DNA of 64,000 nt from positions 1,550,001 through 1,614,000 of the forward strand of contig NC_085850.1 of assembly GCF_020906515.1 (NCBI RefSeq), in the 5' to 3' direction. The notes under the pieces were generated by a model. The model was given only the letters and a program-made list of their open reading frames with translations. It was not told where the DNA came from and made no database searches. The translations under genes and the position numbers were made by a program. Of the stretch, positions 21,801 through 32,940 are shown piece by piece. Numbering within the stretch: position 1 is the stretch's first letter; each line of letters starts with the position of its first letter. Source of the DNA: Vanrija pseudolonga (lineage: Eukaryota > Basidiomycota > Tremellomycetes > Trichosporonales > Trichosporonaceae).

Positions 21801-22815
21801 ACTCGTCGATAATTTCGACTGCCCAGCCTTTCCAGCCGCGGCGCTTTTGCTTCTTCTTTGGCTGCTGGTCATCTTCTGCAGCAACACCGTTGGGGGCATT
21901 ACTCGGACCCGCAGTCGATGACGACGCGACAGATGGAGCCGCGCCTACCGAGCTGGAACGATCGGCTGTTGGTGGTACCGGATCGCTTTTCGGTGTTTCA
22001 CCCCGCTTTGGTGTGTCGCGTCTCGGAGTTTCGCGCCTGGGCGTATCGCGCTTTGGGGTATCGCGTCTGGGAGTATCGCGACGAGGAGCATCGACCTTTG
22101 GTGTGTCTCGCTTTGCTGTGTCTCTTCTGGGTGCGTCTCGGATAGGTGTGTCGTCCGCGGCGGTGCTCTGCAAATCTCGTCGGGCAACCGAAGGCGCTGC
22201 AGATGATGAAGGGGTCGTTGTGCCGCCGGCTGCGGTTGCAGTGAGGGACGAAGAGCTCCCTGCGCTATGTCTCGGACGCGTAGGAGCTGCAGGGTTGCGA
22301 CTTGTTGGTGTCGAGACGGAAGGGGTGGACGACGGAGCTTTGTGCGGGAGGGTCGGCGACGCGGAGGGGGAGGGAGCGGCGGCGGCAACTGCCGCTGCGG
22401 TGACGTGCAGAGGTGGTGGTGGTGGTGCCTTGGATCTGCTCGGGTTGCTGCCGTTGCCGTTGGAAGAGGCCGCACTGGCAATGCTTGGGCTTGCCCTGCC
22501 ATTCGCGGGTGGTGCGATGCGCGAGGTGGAGGTGGAGGCCGATGCGGAAGAGGTCGCGGGGAGTGATGGTGGTGCGTGCGATGATGATGATGACGACAGT
22601 GATGGTTGTGGTGGTGGTGGTGGTGCTAGTGGGAGCGATTGTTGTGGTGGCCGTGCGCGCGGAGTGGAGGAGGAAGACGGGGATGACGCGGATGATGTTG
22701 GTGACGGTGCAGCAGTTGCGCGTGCAGCTACCATTGCTGCAGTAGTCCAGCGTGGTGCTGCACCAGATGCTGCGCGCGACGACTGCGATGCAGCGCCATT
22801 CGGCGTGCCGCTCAT
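18837..22815 (-). CDS. Large disordered basic protein, probably nuclear
   Basis: Not recognised as a named family. Three exons, 22815-21429, 21340-19065 and 18995-18837, join in phase to 1273 aa. The start ATG 22815 opens MSGTPNGAASQ. The order is an Ala/Ser/Pro-rich N terminus; a tandem RDTPR-type repeat near residues 220-275; a short ordered element KKKQKRRGWKGWAVEIID; an AT-hook-like RPRGRPRTRP; a long Arg/Asp/Glu-rich stretch (RDYREHPDPRFVRDREVLD) with possible coiled-coil character around KRRELEKREVQKAAKR; a Pro-rich region; and a compact, probably helical C-terminal domain split by intron 2 (MRDAFLESIGRDLVDLGW). Basic clusters and the AT-hook-like piece suggest chromatin or RNA association. 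The acceptor of intron 1 at 21341 was chosen because it is the one that keeps phase. Confidence 0.75.
21989..22158 (-). repeat. Coding minisatellite, about 15-bp units (RDTPR type)
   Basis: Inside the large disordered protein. On the minus strand the units encode RDTPR, RDTPK, RETPR, RDAPR and similar, about ten in a row, spaced 12-18 bp. Each offers a Thr-Pro site, a possible target of proline-directed kinases, flanked by basic residues. Confidence 0.8.
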
Positions 22816-23095
22816 CCGTAGAGGGTGGGGGAGGGGAAGGGGGGAAAGGATTTTGGCCGACGCGTGTAGGTGGGTTGGGTTGTTGATGGTGTAGTGGGTT
22901 GTTGATGGAAATGGACTAGTCGAAATATTATGTATGCAGTCGTGTTTTGGATGCACCAGATATTAAAGGGGGGCGCGTTGTTTGCAAATTGGGGGGGATT
23001 AGGTGGCAAGTGGGTGGGTATGTGGGTGCGACGTGACGTTTGTGCGCGTGGATGTGGTTTTTCAAGGTTTGTATGCACTCCAAGTGCAAGTGAAA

Positions 23096-23138
23096 GTGGT
23101 GGTGGTGGTGGTGGTGGTGGTGGTGTTGGTGGTGGTGG
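23096..23138 (+). repeat. GGT microsatellite
   Basis: About thirteen GGT units with one GTT interruption, in noncoding DNA upstream of the gene starting at 22815. Confidence 0.9.
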
Positions 23139-23844
23139 ATGGTGGATGGTGCGTGCTCTAGGTGGTGGTTACGTATAGTGTGGTCGTGGTGGGAGGCGAT
23201 AATGTGGGCAACAAGCACACCCGGGTCAACTCGAGGCTTGATTGGTTGGTGTGACGTGACGCCCAACCGACACTGTTCACGACGGCGTTGCGCAGACCAC
23301 GAGGAGGCTTGGGTTTGGGTTGGGGTGGGTGGGCGTCGGTAGACGAATGGTCCTGCGCGTCGTCGTGCGCCTTTTCGCCCACCTGGTCGGCAGGTCCGTC
23401 GCCCAGCCCCGTCGGGGCAGTTTTCACAGCAGCTACGCAGCTGGTGGGTGGGCCACGGCAGCAGCGCGCGGCGGCGGAGAGGGGGGGGGAGGGAAGGGCA
23501 GACGCCGGTGGCAACAACTAGCTCTGTGCACGACTGGGCGAGTGTGTGCCTTGGAGGGTGTGGTGGTGTCGAGGGACTGTTTGGTAGCGAGTGACCTTGA
23601 AAGGATTGAAAGGGAGGGGAAGGGGGGATGGAGTGGGTTGATGAAGAAGAGGAAGAAGAAGCGATGTGGATGTGGGGAATGCAAATGCCAAGTGGACGGA
23701 CGGAGAGAGCGACGGGGCCGCCGGGGGGAACGGATGGGGGGGTGCAAGATGCAGGCGGAGGGAGAATCACGAGGATGCGTTTGGGAGGCGGCGGCGGCGG
23801 CGGTGACGAGCTACGATTGAGGCTTGCTTTCCATTTTGCTGCCC

Positions 23845-23902
23845 GAGCGAGCGAGCGAGCGAGTGCGTGCGTGCGTGTGTGTGTGTGTGAGTGTGCGTGC
23901 GT
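23845..23902 (+). repeat. Compound microsatellite (GAGC, TGCG, GT)
   Basis: Four GAGC units pass into TGCG units and then a GT run ending near 23902. No gene overlaps it credibly. Confidence 0.85.
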
Positions 23903-24976
23903 CTGGTGCAGTGCTGTGCGGTGGGTGGGTTGGCGTGCGAGGAGGGAGGGCAGGGGGGGGGGATCCTATCAGCGGCGGCGGCGGCGGAGGCGTGTCACCT
24001 ACGAGGGCTGCTGGCTGTTGGATGCCTTGCTGCTTGGAGGCAAGCCCGGCCAGGCCCTGTGGCACCCCACCCTTTACACCCGCGCATTGGCTGCGATTTT
24101 TCACCGTGTCATGTCTCACCCTGGGCCCACCGGTAACCATCCACACTCGGTACGGAACTCTGCATGCATGAGGGTGCGCTCCATCGACATGCACAACGAC
24201 TGGCCCCCACGAGCAAAATAAAAAAATACATGCACGGCGAGCGGTGACGGATTGATGCGCCGGGGGAAAATACCACAACCACACACTACGTGTTTCGGAC
24301 TTCCCACCAATGTGCGTACTTTGCGTGTGGCCCCGACCGACACGCGGCACCGAGCTTGCCGCCACGCCCACAGCCAGCCCTTTGCGCGTCAGGCGCCTTC
24401 TTTTCATGTATCCGTGGAGCGCGGGCGCGGCCAAGCACGCATGCATTATTTCGACGCGCCCCCGCGCATGCGTGCGCCGTGCTGGCCTGCACTGTCGACA
24501 ACGGCTCCCAAAACGAGCTCGGGCACTTGGCCCCTTTTGCCCGGGCCGCGCCGCCACGCCGACTCGGAGCCGCTACCACACGTCGTTTCTAACCCTCCTT
24601 GTCCTCGATTCTGGGAGGGGTCATGCTTGTAGTGCCCCAGTCGGCGTGCATGATGCGTGGAAAAATTGCTTGCCACTGGGGGTCCTTTGGTCGACGGGCG
24701 GGACCAAGTGACCAGGACTCGCAAACTGGTTCCGGGGGTGCTCACGGATCAGAATCCACCCGGAAAACCGTTCGTGTGCAGCTCTGGGTATGAGCATAGC
24801 ATCTAGTCGTGAATTGTGGCGCATGGAGGTGGTCATACATTGGTGGTTGGTGGTGGGTTGGTGTCCTTTGTGTTGAGGGCGAGGTTCCAGCTGGAAGCCG
24901 GGGCGGGCCCGGCGAGCACTCGCATCCAACAGTCGTGTGGCCTCAATCCAGCGCACAACAATACCTAATAATCCTG

Positions 24977-25860
24977 TTACCTCAACTGGGGACATATTAG
25001 ACGTTATGCGCTCCCAGCTGTGGCACTCACCGTCCCTGATGAGTGGCTACTTGACCCAATGTCGGGTTCTGTGATGTCAGGTCCCCCAGCAGCTTCCGCC
25101 AAGTCGCTCAGTCGGCTCCATCCACTCGTGAGCAATATGCGGTCTTGTGTTTTACTCACATAGGATGCCAAACGACGACAATCATGATGTGTGATACCCT
25201 TCACGGTCGTTGTGAACCACGGCCCCTACTGCGAAGAAGATGCCGATGGCAAAATTAGGCACCACCGTACACCAGGACGCCTGATACCCTTCATCCACCA
25301 GTAACCGATGCACAATGCCGCCAAATGCCGGCCTCTTACCTCTATAGGAGGCAATCGCTGCGAGTTGTACGTTTCGGAGTTGATCTTCGGCAGCGGTGGA
25401 AGGGCCCAACCCGAAGCTGGTCAGTGAGTGACACATCGCATCAGCAAGTGACAACAACCGGTAGCTTGCACTCCATCCACTTGTAGACTGCATATATTAC
25501 TGTCAATCACCTACCTATGATCCTCATACACGAAATTTACTTGCGTGTTGAGCGTTCCGTGATAGGTGTGGACCACTTGGCAGTCGCCAGTCGGACCTGA
25601 CGATAAGATATCAACATGAGCTGGCCGTGTAGCCTGCATCCACCTACCAGCACGACGCCATATAGGCCAATGGGGCTTTCCTACCCCAAGTAAATGGATT
25701 CGCTGTTCGGAATGCTTCTCACTGTCGATGACGGACCACCCGGCATCCAACGCCGAATCGCGGCATGCCGCCACCGTCCGAGGCACCTGTACCCTCTGTG
25801 GTGTCAACATCCAGCCTTGAAGTCTGCGCACATTACTGCGTCTTACTCACTCGATACTAT
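24977..25860 (-). CDS. Possible multi-exon gene with repeated GWS segments, unknown
   Basis: Protein-like segments lie in order on the minus strand: one opening RLQGWMLTPQRVQVPRTVAA (25831 down), one containing STSGWSASYRLLSLADAM (25490 down), and one containing LLTSGWSRLSDLAEAAGG (25110 down). The last ends at a GTGAGT donor near 25032; a CCAG acceptor and LR-stop follow, with the stop at 24977-24979. The segments share a GW or GWS core, and the bases before each are alike, which suggests internal duplication. Exon joins are unresolved: some candidate introns would be only 27 nt, and one join keeps frame only unspliced. It may be a fast-evolving species-specific gene or a decaying one. No domain recognised. 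Confidence 0.3.
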
Positions 25861-26285
25861 TTTCAGCGTTCCCCACTAGCGATTAAGGGTTTGGCGGGAT
25901 CTAGAGGGATATACCATCGGTGGGCCGGAGACGTTGGAGGCGGAGAGGCCACTGACCATATAACTTCTCGGTGCCATGTCATCGCCTCTGCAACGCTTCG
26001 GACTAGTCATGCACTGCGCATGTTCGGCTGCATGTAACCCCAGCGAACAACCATTTGAAGCGGCCGCGGTGAGCTGCGGTCGGTGGCGGCGGGGGATGCG
26101 CGAGCGGAGACGGAACCGGCTGCTGCCAACTACCGGCCAGTAACAGCCGCTGCTCTCGGCCCTAATCCCCCTCAAAACCAGGTTGCCTCTCAGCTATGCT
26201 TACTCAAGATCCGTCCCAGCGCTCTGGTAGGGGCCTTTCGAGGGGTGGGCGGTGGACAGTCAACGCCGGTCTCGCGTCTTCATCG

Positions 26286-26880
26286 TCATTGAAACGCGAG
26301 TTCCAGCCCCATCCTCTCGAGTAATTCCTCCATGAAGGGGCGCGGATATCAGCGGACAGTCACCAGCTGGGGAGCTACTCACCCAAAATCCGATCTATCG
26401 GTTTCGGAGGGTCGAGAGCGGCGTACCCGACCCCGCCACGCCTGTGGCTCCGGAACGCGGAAACACCCGCCCCCGCGACAACGCTAAGAACTGGCTTCGC
26501 GGCGCCAGGAGTACTCAAGCGCTGAATAATCAGCACCAACGGCGCATACCCAACTGTCGGCGCTAGGCGGATGAGGTGTGGCGCGCCGGCTGGGTCTCAC
26601 GTTCGTTTGTCGTCGGTCGGTTCATGTCGAGCGTCGCGCCGATTTACCCGAACCGGGGAGGATGAAGTCTCTTCTGTTGCGCTCGGGACGAGCTATGTAC
26701 CTGCGCTGGCTACACCGGCCTGATCGTTCATTTCTTCCTCCACCCCAGCGTCATACAGAGAGACCCATATGCATGCCAGCGGAGACGCATCCATGGTCCG
26801 GTACCCCGCACCGACCAGCCGAACATTTACAGACAAACGATGAAAACACCACCGATTCTCATCGTCAGCGAGTCAGTGCC
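26286..26880 (-). CDS. Possible spliced gene fragment, unknown
   Basis: On the minus strand, coding-like sequence can be chained through GT-AG introns: VRLVGAGYRTMDASPLACIW and YDAGVEEEMNDQAG, then FILPGSAGAPHLIRLAPTVG and VLIIQRLSTPGAAKP, then VSAFRSHRRGGVGYAALDPP and KPIDRIL, ending at a GTGAGT donor near 26382. Phases match for the first two joins. The final exon is ambiguous: a good-looking frame ending in a stop at 26286 does not match the donor phase. It may belong to one gene with the segments at 24977-25860. No known domain. The + strand frame over the same bases looks poorer. Confidence 0.28.
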
Positions 26881-29224
26881 TAGTGTGTCTGTCCCCGCTA
26901 ATGACGTTATGGTGCGGGGGTTAGAGGGGTTGAGGCTGATTATCGATGGCGGCGATACATGCGCTCCACAAGGTTCCGTGCCATGTGGCGGGCGGGGTGT
27001 GCATGGCCTGCGTGTGTGCGAGTCGGCGTGCAGATGGACTCGATTGCATGTAACGCTGGCCGGAGCATGGTCGACTCTGTCGAGGAGCTTGCCGTGCGTT
27101 GGCATCGAGGGGTCGACCCACTCTGGGATGGTGGATGCATCACCCAGATGCACAGGCAAGCCTCCACCGCGGCCGGAAACGCCTTGTTCCGACACGGACC
27201 AGGCTGCTCCACGATAAAGGAATGCAGGGGAGCCGACCCGAGGCCGGCCATCCTGCCTTGGCTGGCGCGGGTATGCAATGACGGCGTGGAAGGTACACAT
27301 GTGCGGCGACCAATTCGTTTGCTGCATCTCGACGGGCGCGTGTTACGGCACGGGCACCGCGTGCTCTACTAGACGCCGCTACCGGCGCCGCGGATGATGT
27401 CGCTGCTTGCTGCGGCTGCCACCTATGTACCTGCTTTGAAACAATCAAGCACCACATGCCACAGACGTCGGTGCGCCCAGTGCGGCGGTAGCGTCGCGGC
27501 ACCGTCGGCGCCGTGGCTGTAGAAGCACTATGGCCGCACGATCGAATCGACGCCGAGCGAGGGAGCGAGCGAGCGAGTGACGACAGCACGCACGGCCAGC
27601 ACCATGACCACAGAAGCGACCCGAATTGCAAGAGCCAGCTCCGCGAATCAAGGGCCGCTCAGCCGGCGCCAGGGCAGAAACGACCGAGCCGAGCTGCCCA
27701 TGCCGTAAGGCTGCCGGCATAGTGGCACCCCTCGTACAGGTGAAAACAAACCCACTCACCTTCATATGCACCACACAAACCATCATTAACAAAGTCCGAT
27801 CCTGTGCCGAGAAGCGGGGTCCGACGCGGAGCGAAATGGCGTGGATGCGTGTTGCGTGCTCCTCATTCTTTTTCTTTGCCTGCCTCGTTCAAGATGGCCC
27901 GCTCGCGGTTCCGAGCCGCAGTACACGACCGGTGCGCGGACATTCGTGTGCCAAGCGAGTGCAGATCACACAGTGACACCCCTTTCATTAGCGCGAGCAG
28001 TGGTTACTGTAAGTCGTCCGCGAGGAGGGAGGGGGGGTTGGGTCCTGGAACCCACCCTGTTCTCCGACGGGGAGATCGCTTGGCCACAATCTCTCCGATG
28101 TCGCCTCGTGAAGACGGCAACAGCGACAGAGGGGCCGTTGTTCGGGACACACTGGCGTGTACCTCACGAACCCGGCCGGGCATGGTCCGTCTGGGTGACA
28201 TGCCAGAGCTAGTGCCACATTTGTGGCTTTCGGACGTCATGTGGAATCCACATCGTCATACTGTATCGACGACGACTGAGTGTCAAGGCATGACAACAGT
28301 GCCTCTGGTCCGTTGTTGTTGTTGACATGCAACCAAGCTGGCGAGCCCAAACCGTCAGGTTCACCTGTACGGCATTAGAGTTGGGTCAAACGATACGCGG
28401 CCGGGGACGGAGGATCACGCCACAGGCCACTGGTGTGTACATATGTGTAGGCTGTCGCTGTTCATGTGCAGAGGACAGTCTAAGCCAAATGGGCGACAAA
28501 GCGAGGGAAGAAAGGTCGAGGAACAGCTGATGAGTAGCCATGGTGCAGATATGTGCAGTCTCCGACATGATCCCCGCTCTGGCGGAAAGGTACCCCTGCC
28601 GCCGATATGTCATCCGCATGTTATCCCCCAGTCATCGACTTTTGTTCATCTCCCTCCTTCCCCCTCCTCCCTCTTCATTACCCCTGTTTACAGTACCACA
28701 CAGGTCTGGTCTTTTGAGCAGTCGGGAGTGGAGCACGCACGGCCCGGACCTCGCCAGACATGGGTGACCAAACCCCGCACAGGCCGACAAGGACCGCGTG
28801 ACTTGTCTGCCGACGTTATTCTCCGCTTCCAGGTCCGGGAATCACCACATCCCCTCCCATTTCAACAAAACTGGGTTGCATTATTACCATATAGTCTATA
28901 CCGATTCAAAGAATGACATCGAGTGGGCTCGGTTCGCCCACCGGTTGGCGTGGTATTACAATCAGATTGGACAAGCACGCGGTGGAGTTGGCGGTATACA
29001 CAAATGTTCACAAGGGGGAGGGGAGCGAGCGGGTGACATGCTCGGGAGGAGAGCGGGAGTGCAGCTCGGGGATAGAGCTCGAGTTGACGACGTAGGGGGA
29101 AGCGAGTAGCGAGTAGTGGGTCAAGCGAAGGCCAAACTGCCACTAATCCGCTCAAGTGGCCGGGCCAACAGCATTGAGACTTGTCGCCTTACGAGCTTGC
29201 TGTTCCGACAACGCGTTGTACGCC
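26881..29224. other. No supported gene
   Basis: Open frames up to 173 aa exist in several phases, none with a domain or a convincing splice chain. A short frame at 27836-27976 begins with a hydrophobic, signal-like MAWMRVACSSFFFFACLV, but is only 46 aa. GAGC-type repeats occur near 27560-27575. Confidence 0.45.
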
Positions 29225-30645
29225 TTATCTCCTAATAGAGTCGTACCTGTTGATGTCAGCCTTCCAAATCCATGAACGCTTCGCTTCCGCGGAGGCTGGC
29301 ACACCACAGGGCCTGTTCAACTCACGTAGGGGGGATCTCGGCGCCACTGGCATCGGCTTCGACGAAGGCGCCACCGTCCTGGTGAACAGTGACAGGCGCC
29401 GGAGGAGAAGCCGCGCCGCTGGGGCCGGCAGTAGGTGAAGTCACGTTCTGCACACGGAAGCGCTGAGACTCCTGGTACGCCTCGCGCTGCTTCTCGGACA
29501 TTTCGGGACCAGAACCAGTGGCGACCGCCTGGGGGAATGCCGTGACGGCCTGGGCACCGTAGCCACCACCAGCACCGAAACCGGCGTAGCCAGCAGTCGA
29601 GGTAGCCGACGATGTGCCGTGCGAGCGGCTCTCAAAACCGGCGTTGCTGTGGGGCCCACCCGACGCCTGGGAGACGGGGCCACCGTGGAACTGGCTCGTT
29701 TCAGGCGAGTGGACACTGGTAGACGCAACTCCCGCCGAGCTGCCCTGGTAGTCGTAGGGGTCGACAGTGGGTGCTCCAGCAGTGTCGGAGAGGTCGATGG
29801 CCGCGTGGTTCTGGGGACGAGCAGGGTCAAACTGCAGGATTAGTCAAGTGACCTGGATATGCGCGCTCGGGCGCGGCCGTCCAACTTACCATCATGTCGT
29901 CAAAGTCGTCGCGGTACGACTTGCGCTTCTTGCGGAAGATGAAGAGGGCGATGGCGAGGATGACAAGGAGACCACCAACACCGCCGACGACACCACCGAC
30001 AATGGCGCCCGTGTCTGTGCGCGTGTCAGTCAATACTCAAAACAGGGACGCGTCTGCCCAGGCACACTCACTCGACTTGGAGCCGCCCTTGGAAGCACCG
30101 ATGGTCGTGACAGCGCCGCTGGTCGAGACAACGACATCGCCGTTTGGTTGTGTGCTGGTAATATAGCTAAAGGAACTGGTCAGCAAGGGCTAGGATCTCG
30201 GAGGGCAGTGAGACATTGCTGTGCTCAGCGTGGCCACTCACACGATGCTCGTTATGGTGCTGCCGGCGCCGCCACCGCCGCTGCTCGACGGGTGACTAGT
30301 CGGACTGCCGGACGACGCGCCAGGAGACGAAGGTCCGTTCGAAGGACTCGCGCTGGACGAGGGGCCGTTGCTCACCGGCGGTTCGGAAGCAGAGGCCGAC
30401 GGGCCGTTGGAAGGCGACGCCGACGTAGGCCCATTCGAGGGGCTTTCCGACTGCGCCGAGGACGAGGGGGGCGGGGCCGCGCTCGAGGTGGTCGTCGGCT
30501 CGTGAGAAGACGAGGGAGGGGGCGCCTCCGACGAGGGCGGGGGAGCGGGCGTGGTCGGGGGCGGCGCGACCGGGGGAGTCGTGGTGGCGGGAGAAGCTGG
30601 TCTTGTTAGATCGATGGGAATGAGTCTCGTGAGGCTGAAGCTCAT
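29225..30645 (-). CDS. Ser/Pro-rich single-pass membrane protein (sensor-like)
   Basis: Five exons, 30645-30242, 30166-30072, 30014-29890, 29831-29326 and 29246-29225, close in phase to 383 aa. The N-terminal 165 residues are a Pro/Ser/Thr-rich, probably O-glycosylated stalk with repeated SNGPS motifs. One membrane helix follows near residues 169-195 (VVGGVVGG then LLVILAIALFIF), stopped by RKKRKSYRDD. The cytoplasmic tail is Gly/Ser/Ala-rich and ends GAEIPPTYDSIRR; IPPTYDS endings are common in basidiomycete single-pass proteins (from memory). Introns are 57-79 nt. No cleavable signal peptide is evident after ATG 30645; an upstream hydrophobic frame lacks ATG. Architecture resembles fungal mucin-like wall-stress sensors, but no WSC domain is present, so the role is inferred only. 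Confidence 0.75.
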
Positions 30646-32940
30646 GGTGTGGGATGTGGGGGTGGGCGATGCGAGGCGATGCGAGGGGGGGTAGGAACGT
30701 GGAGGATGAGAGAGGAGAGTGATAAGGACAAAGGAGGTGACGGCCGCGAGCAAAAAGTGAAAGAGAAGGTTGCGAGTTGGAAGGGGGATCGTGCGCGCGC
30801 TCTACTCTGAGACAACAAGCATCATCATCGTCATCACCATCATCATCACCGTGTTGCATGACACGGACACGACGACGACGGCCACGAGAGACGACGCCAG
30901 TCGCGATAGCGGTGCACCGCACCTCCCCCGCACCCTGCCATCAACCTGAATCAACCAACATGGGCATGGGCACTGGTCTTGAATGTCTCCGACTGGTCGT
31001 TGACTCGGCATCGCTCTCGACCCCGAACGACGCCAACATGAGATCTGGCCCAAGGCATTCTCGACCATTGCCGCCCAAAAGGATGCTTGCTGCAAGACGG
31101 GGTCCGAGCACGCAGAGGTGACGCTCACGCTCCGCTGTCATTGCGCCGCCGCGGGCCTCGTTCTCTTCGCGCCCTCATTCTCGCCGGCGAACGCTCGCCT
31201 ATTCCGCGCGCCAGTCACGCCACGGAACACGCGCGCAAGGCGCGAGGCGTGTGGAGATGGACGCCAACCAGATCGAGCAGATCTCGCCGCGGCCCATCCG
31301 CCCACCCCTCGTCGGCCCGTGAACCAACAGCCTCGAGAATGCGGTGCCATTGATCGTCGAGATTGAACAGATCGGTACGTACCCATTGTTGCTCGCGATT
31401 AAAAGCACAGGTTGGGTCAAACTGTGATCAAGTCTTGCTTGCGGAGAAGAGTAGACACCAAAGACGTGGCGCCAGGAGGGGTCGAGGTGAGCGAGCGTGA
31501 GCTGAGTGAGCGAGGGTGTTGGTTGTGGGGCACTGGCGACTGCGGGCTGCAGGCACGGTGTGTCGAGTGCGTAGAGGGCGAGGGGCCGGAGTGTCGAGGT
31601 CGGTGGCTCTGACGGTCTGTGTGTCGGTCGGGTGCCGAGCTGGTACTGATAGAGTCTACTGACAAGTGGTTGCGAAGGAGAGGAACAAGACGACATGCAT
31701 CCGTCACAACAACTGCATGTAAAAAGGCGGTGTTGTCATGGGCTACCAAGCTGGCTTGCCGCTCACGCTACCTGACCCGGCGGCCTGACCCTAGACGACA
31801 AGTTTTTACGAGGGGACGCACTACAACTGGCAATAAATGGGGTCTGACCCTCGTCAAATGGCCCTTTTGGCCGCCAAAAGGTCGAGACCACCTCGTCCTT
31901 AGCCGCCACCCGGCCCGCCCCGCCCCGCGCCGTCGGCCGCCACCCAAATCGTCGTGCACTGTAAGCACCCATGCCGCAAGCCTGGACCTTGCCCGCAAGC
32001 AGTGCCGACTACAGCATGCATGAAGGCGGAGAGATCGAACGAGCAGTTAGCGCTCGCGAGCACCGTCACGCTGTCTCTGCGAGCGTCGAATGCTTGGCTG
32101 CTGCTGCTGCTGTTGCCTGCGTCGAGGCGCACGCACGAGGCACTGGGCGTTGAACTTTGTGCGGTTTGCGTGACCCCCGTGCGGTCGCCCGACCCCAGAG
32201 CCCACGAAGGTCGCCGTCACGGACCCCAGGTTGCAGGGATCGCACAGTCGCCATGTGGTTGGGTGGATCGTCGAGGCTCCCAACGCCAGTGGCCACATGC
32301 ACCCGGCAGAGACTGGGGCCACGACCACGACGACGCTAAGCAGGCCCGGTGCCGCCGAGATGATGCTCGTCGCTGCGTTGCATTGCAACAGGATGGTCTG
32401 CTGTAGAGAGCGACCTCGTACAGTGGGAATGCCGCAAAACCCGCACAACGGCAGGAACGGGCACCAGCTACGTCAGCCCTAGCCAGGCAAGTCTGCGGCA
32501 ACAGGCGGCAGTGGTGTGAGACCACTGCGGCGATAGTGAGCCCCGGACCTAAACCACGGCATGCTGGATGCTTGGAAGTCTCTCTCTCTGGTCGTCGACA
32601 AGATGGTGCTCTGAGACGACTTCCCCTCGCAGTACATAAGTGCACGCCGAAACGCAAGGGCGCAAGTGACGGCGTCGGTGTTGAGTTGGTCGTTGTGGTC
32701 TCTGCATGCTTTCAACGACTTACCAGGCTCACGTCGTTCGTTCCAGATAAAAAAAGCGCCCTACTAGGGCTCGGAGTAACCCCATTATTATCCGCGTCGG
32801 TAGCAGTCGGCGCCCTTCGCTGACGTCTGTCAGTCTGCATGGGCGCCTGATGGGCCTCGTGCGACGGGACTATCAGAAAGTTCGAGCACGTTGCTCTCTC
32901 TCTCTTTCGGCCCCGACACTCGCTCCGAGCCGGCCAGCAC
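30646..32940. other. Mostly unassigned
   Basis: The part next to 30646 should hold the promoter of the minus-strand membrane protein gene. A CAT/CAC trinucleotide run lies near 30823-30852. The only item worth naming is the minus-strand frame listed separately at 31199-31696. The CT-rich bases just before 32941 look like a leader for the next gene. Confidence 0.45.
31199..31696 (-). CDS. Possible small ORF, unknown
   Basis: A 165-aa frame from ATG 31696 with ordinary-looking composition, including SWRHVFGVYSSPQARLDHSL and VLLIASNNGYVPICSI. No domain, no intron needed, no recognised neighbour relation. The opposite strand also has protein-like stretches here, so strand is uncertain. Confidence 0.25.
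   Translation of the reverse strand: MSSCSSPSQPLVSRLYQYQLGTRPTHRPSEPPTSTLRPLALYALDTPCLQPAVASAPQPTPSLTQLTLAHLDPSWRHVFGVYSSPQARLDHSLTQPVLLIASNNGYVPICSISTINGTAFSRLLVHGPTRGGRMGRGEICSIWLASISTRLAPCARVPWRDWRAE

Larger units (their letters stand above)
22816..24976. other. Gene-free stretch rich in simple repeats
   Basis: The first few hundred bases are the presumed promoter of the minus-strand gene starting at 22815. The rest carries a GGT/GTG microsatellite, G-runs (23481-23488, 23953-23962) and a GAGC/TGCG/GT microsatellite. The open frames are shadows of these repeats. I see no gene. Confidence 0.55.

Noticed and set aside
21299-22894. 531-aa + strand open frame
   Set aside because: Antisense to the repeat-rich exon 1 of the large disordered protein; the composition mirrors its codons and there is no domain.
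31257-31424. + strand frame MDANQIEQ... interrupted by one TGA and resuming with NSLENAVPLIVEIEQI
   Set aside because: Considered a selenocysteine or read-through case, but there is no SECIS-like evidence, fungi of this group generally lack selenoproteins, and a minus-strand frame covers the same bases.
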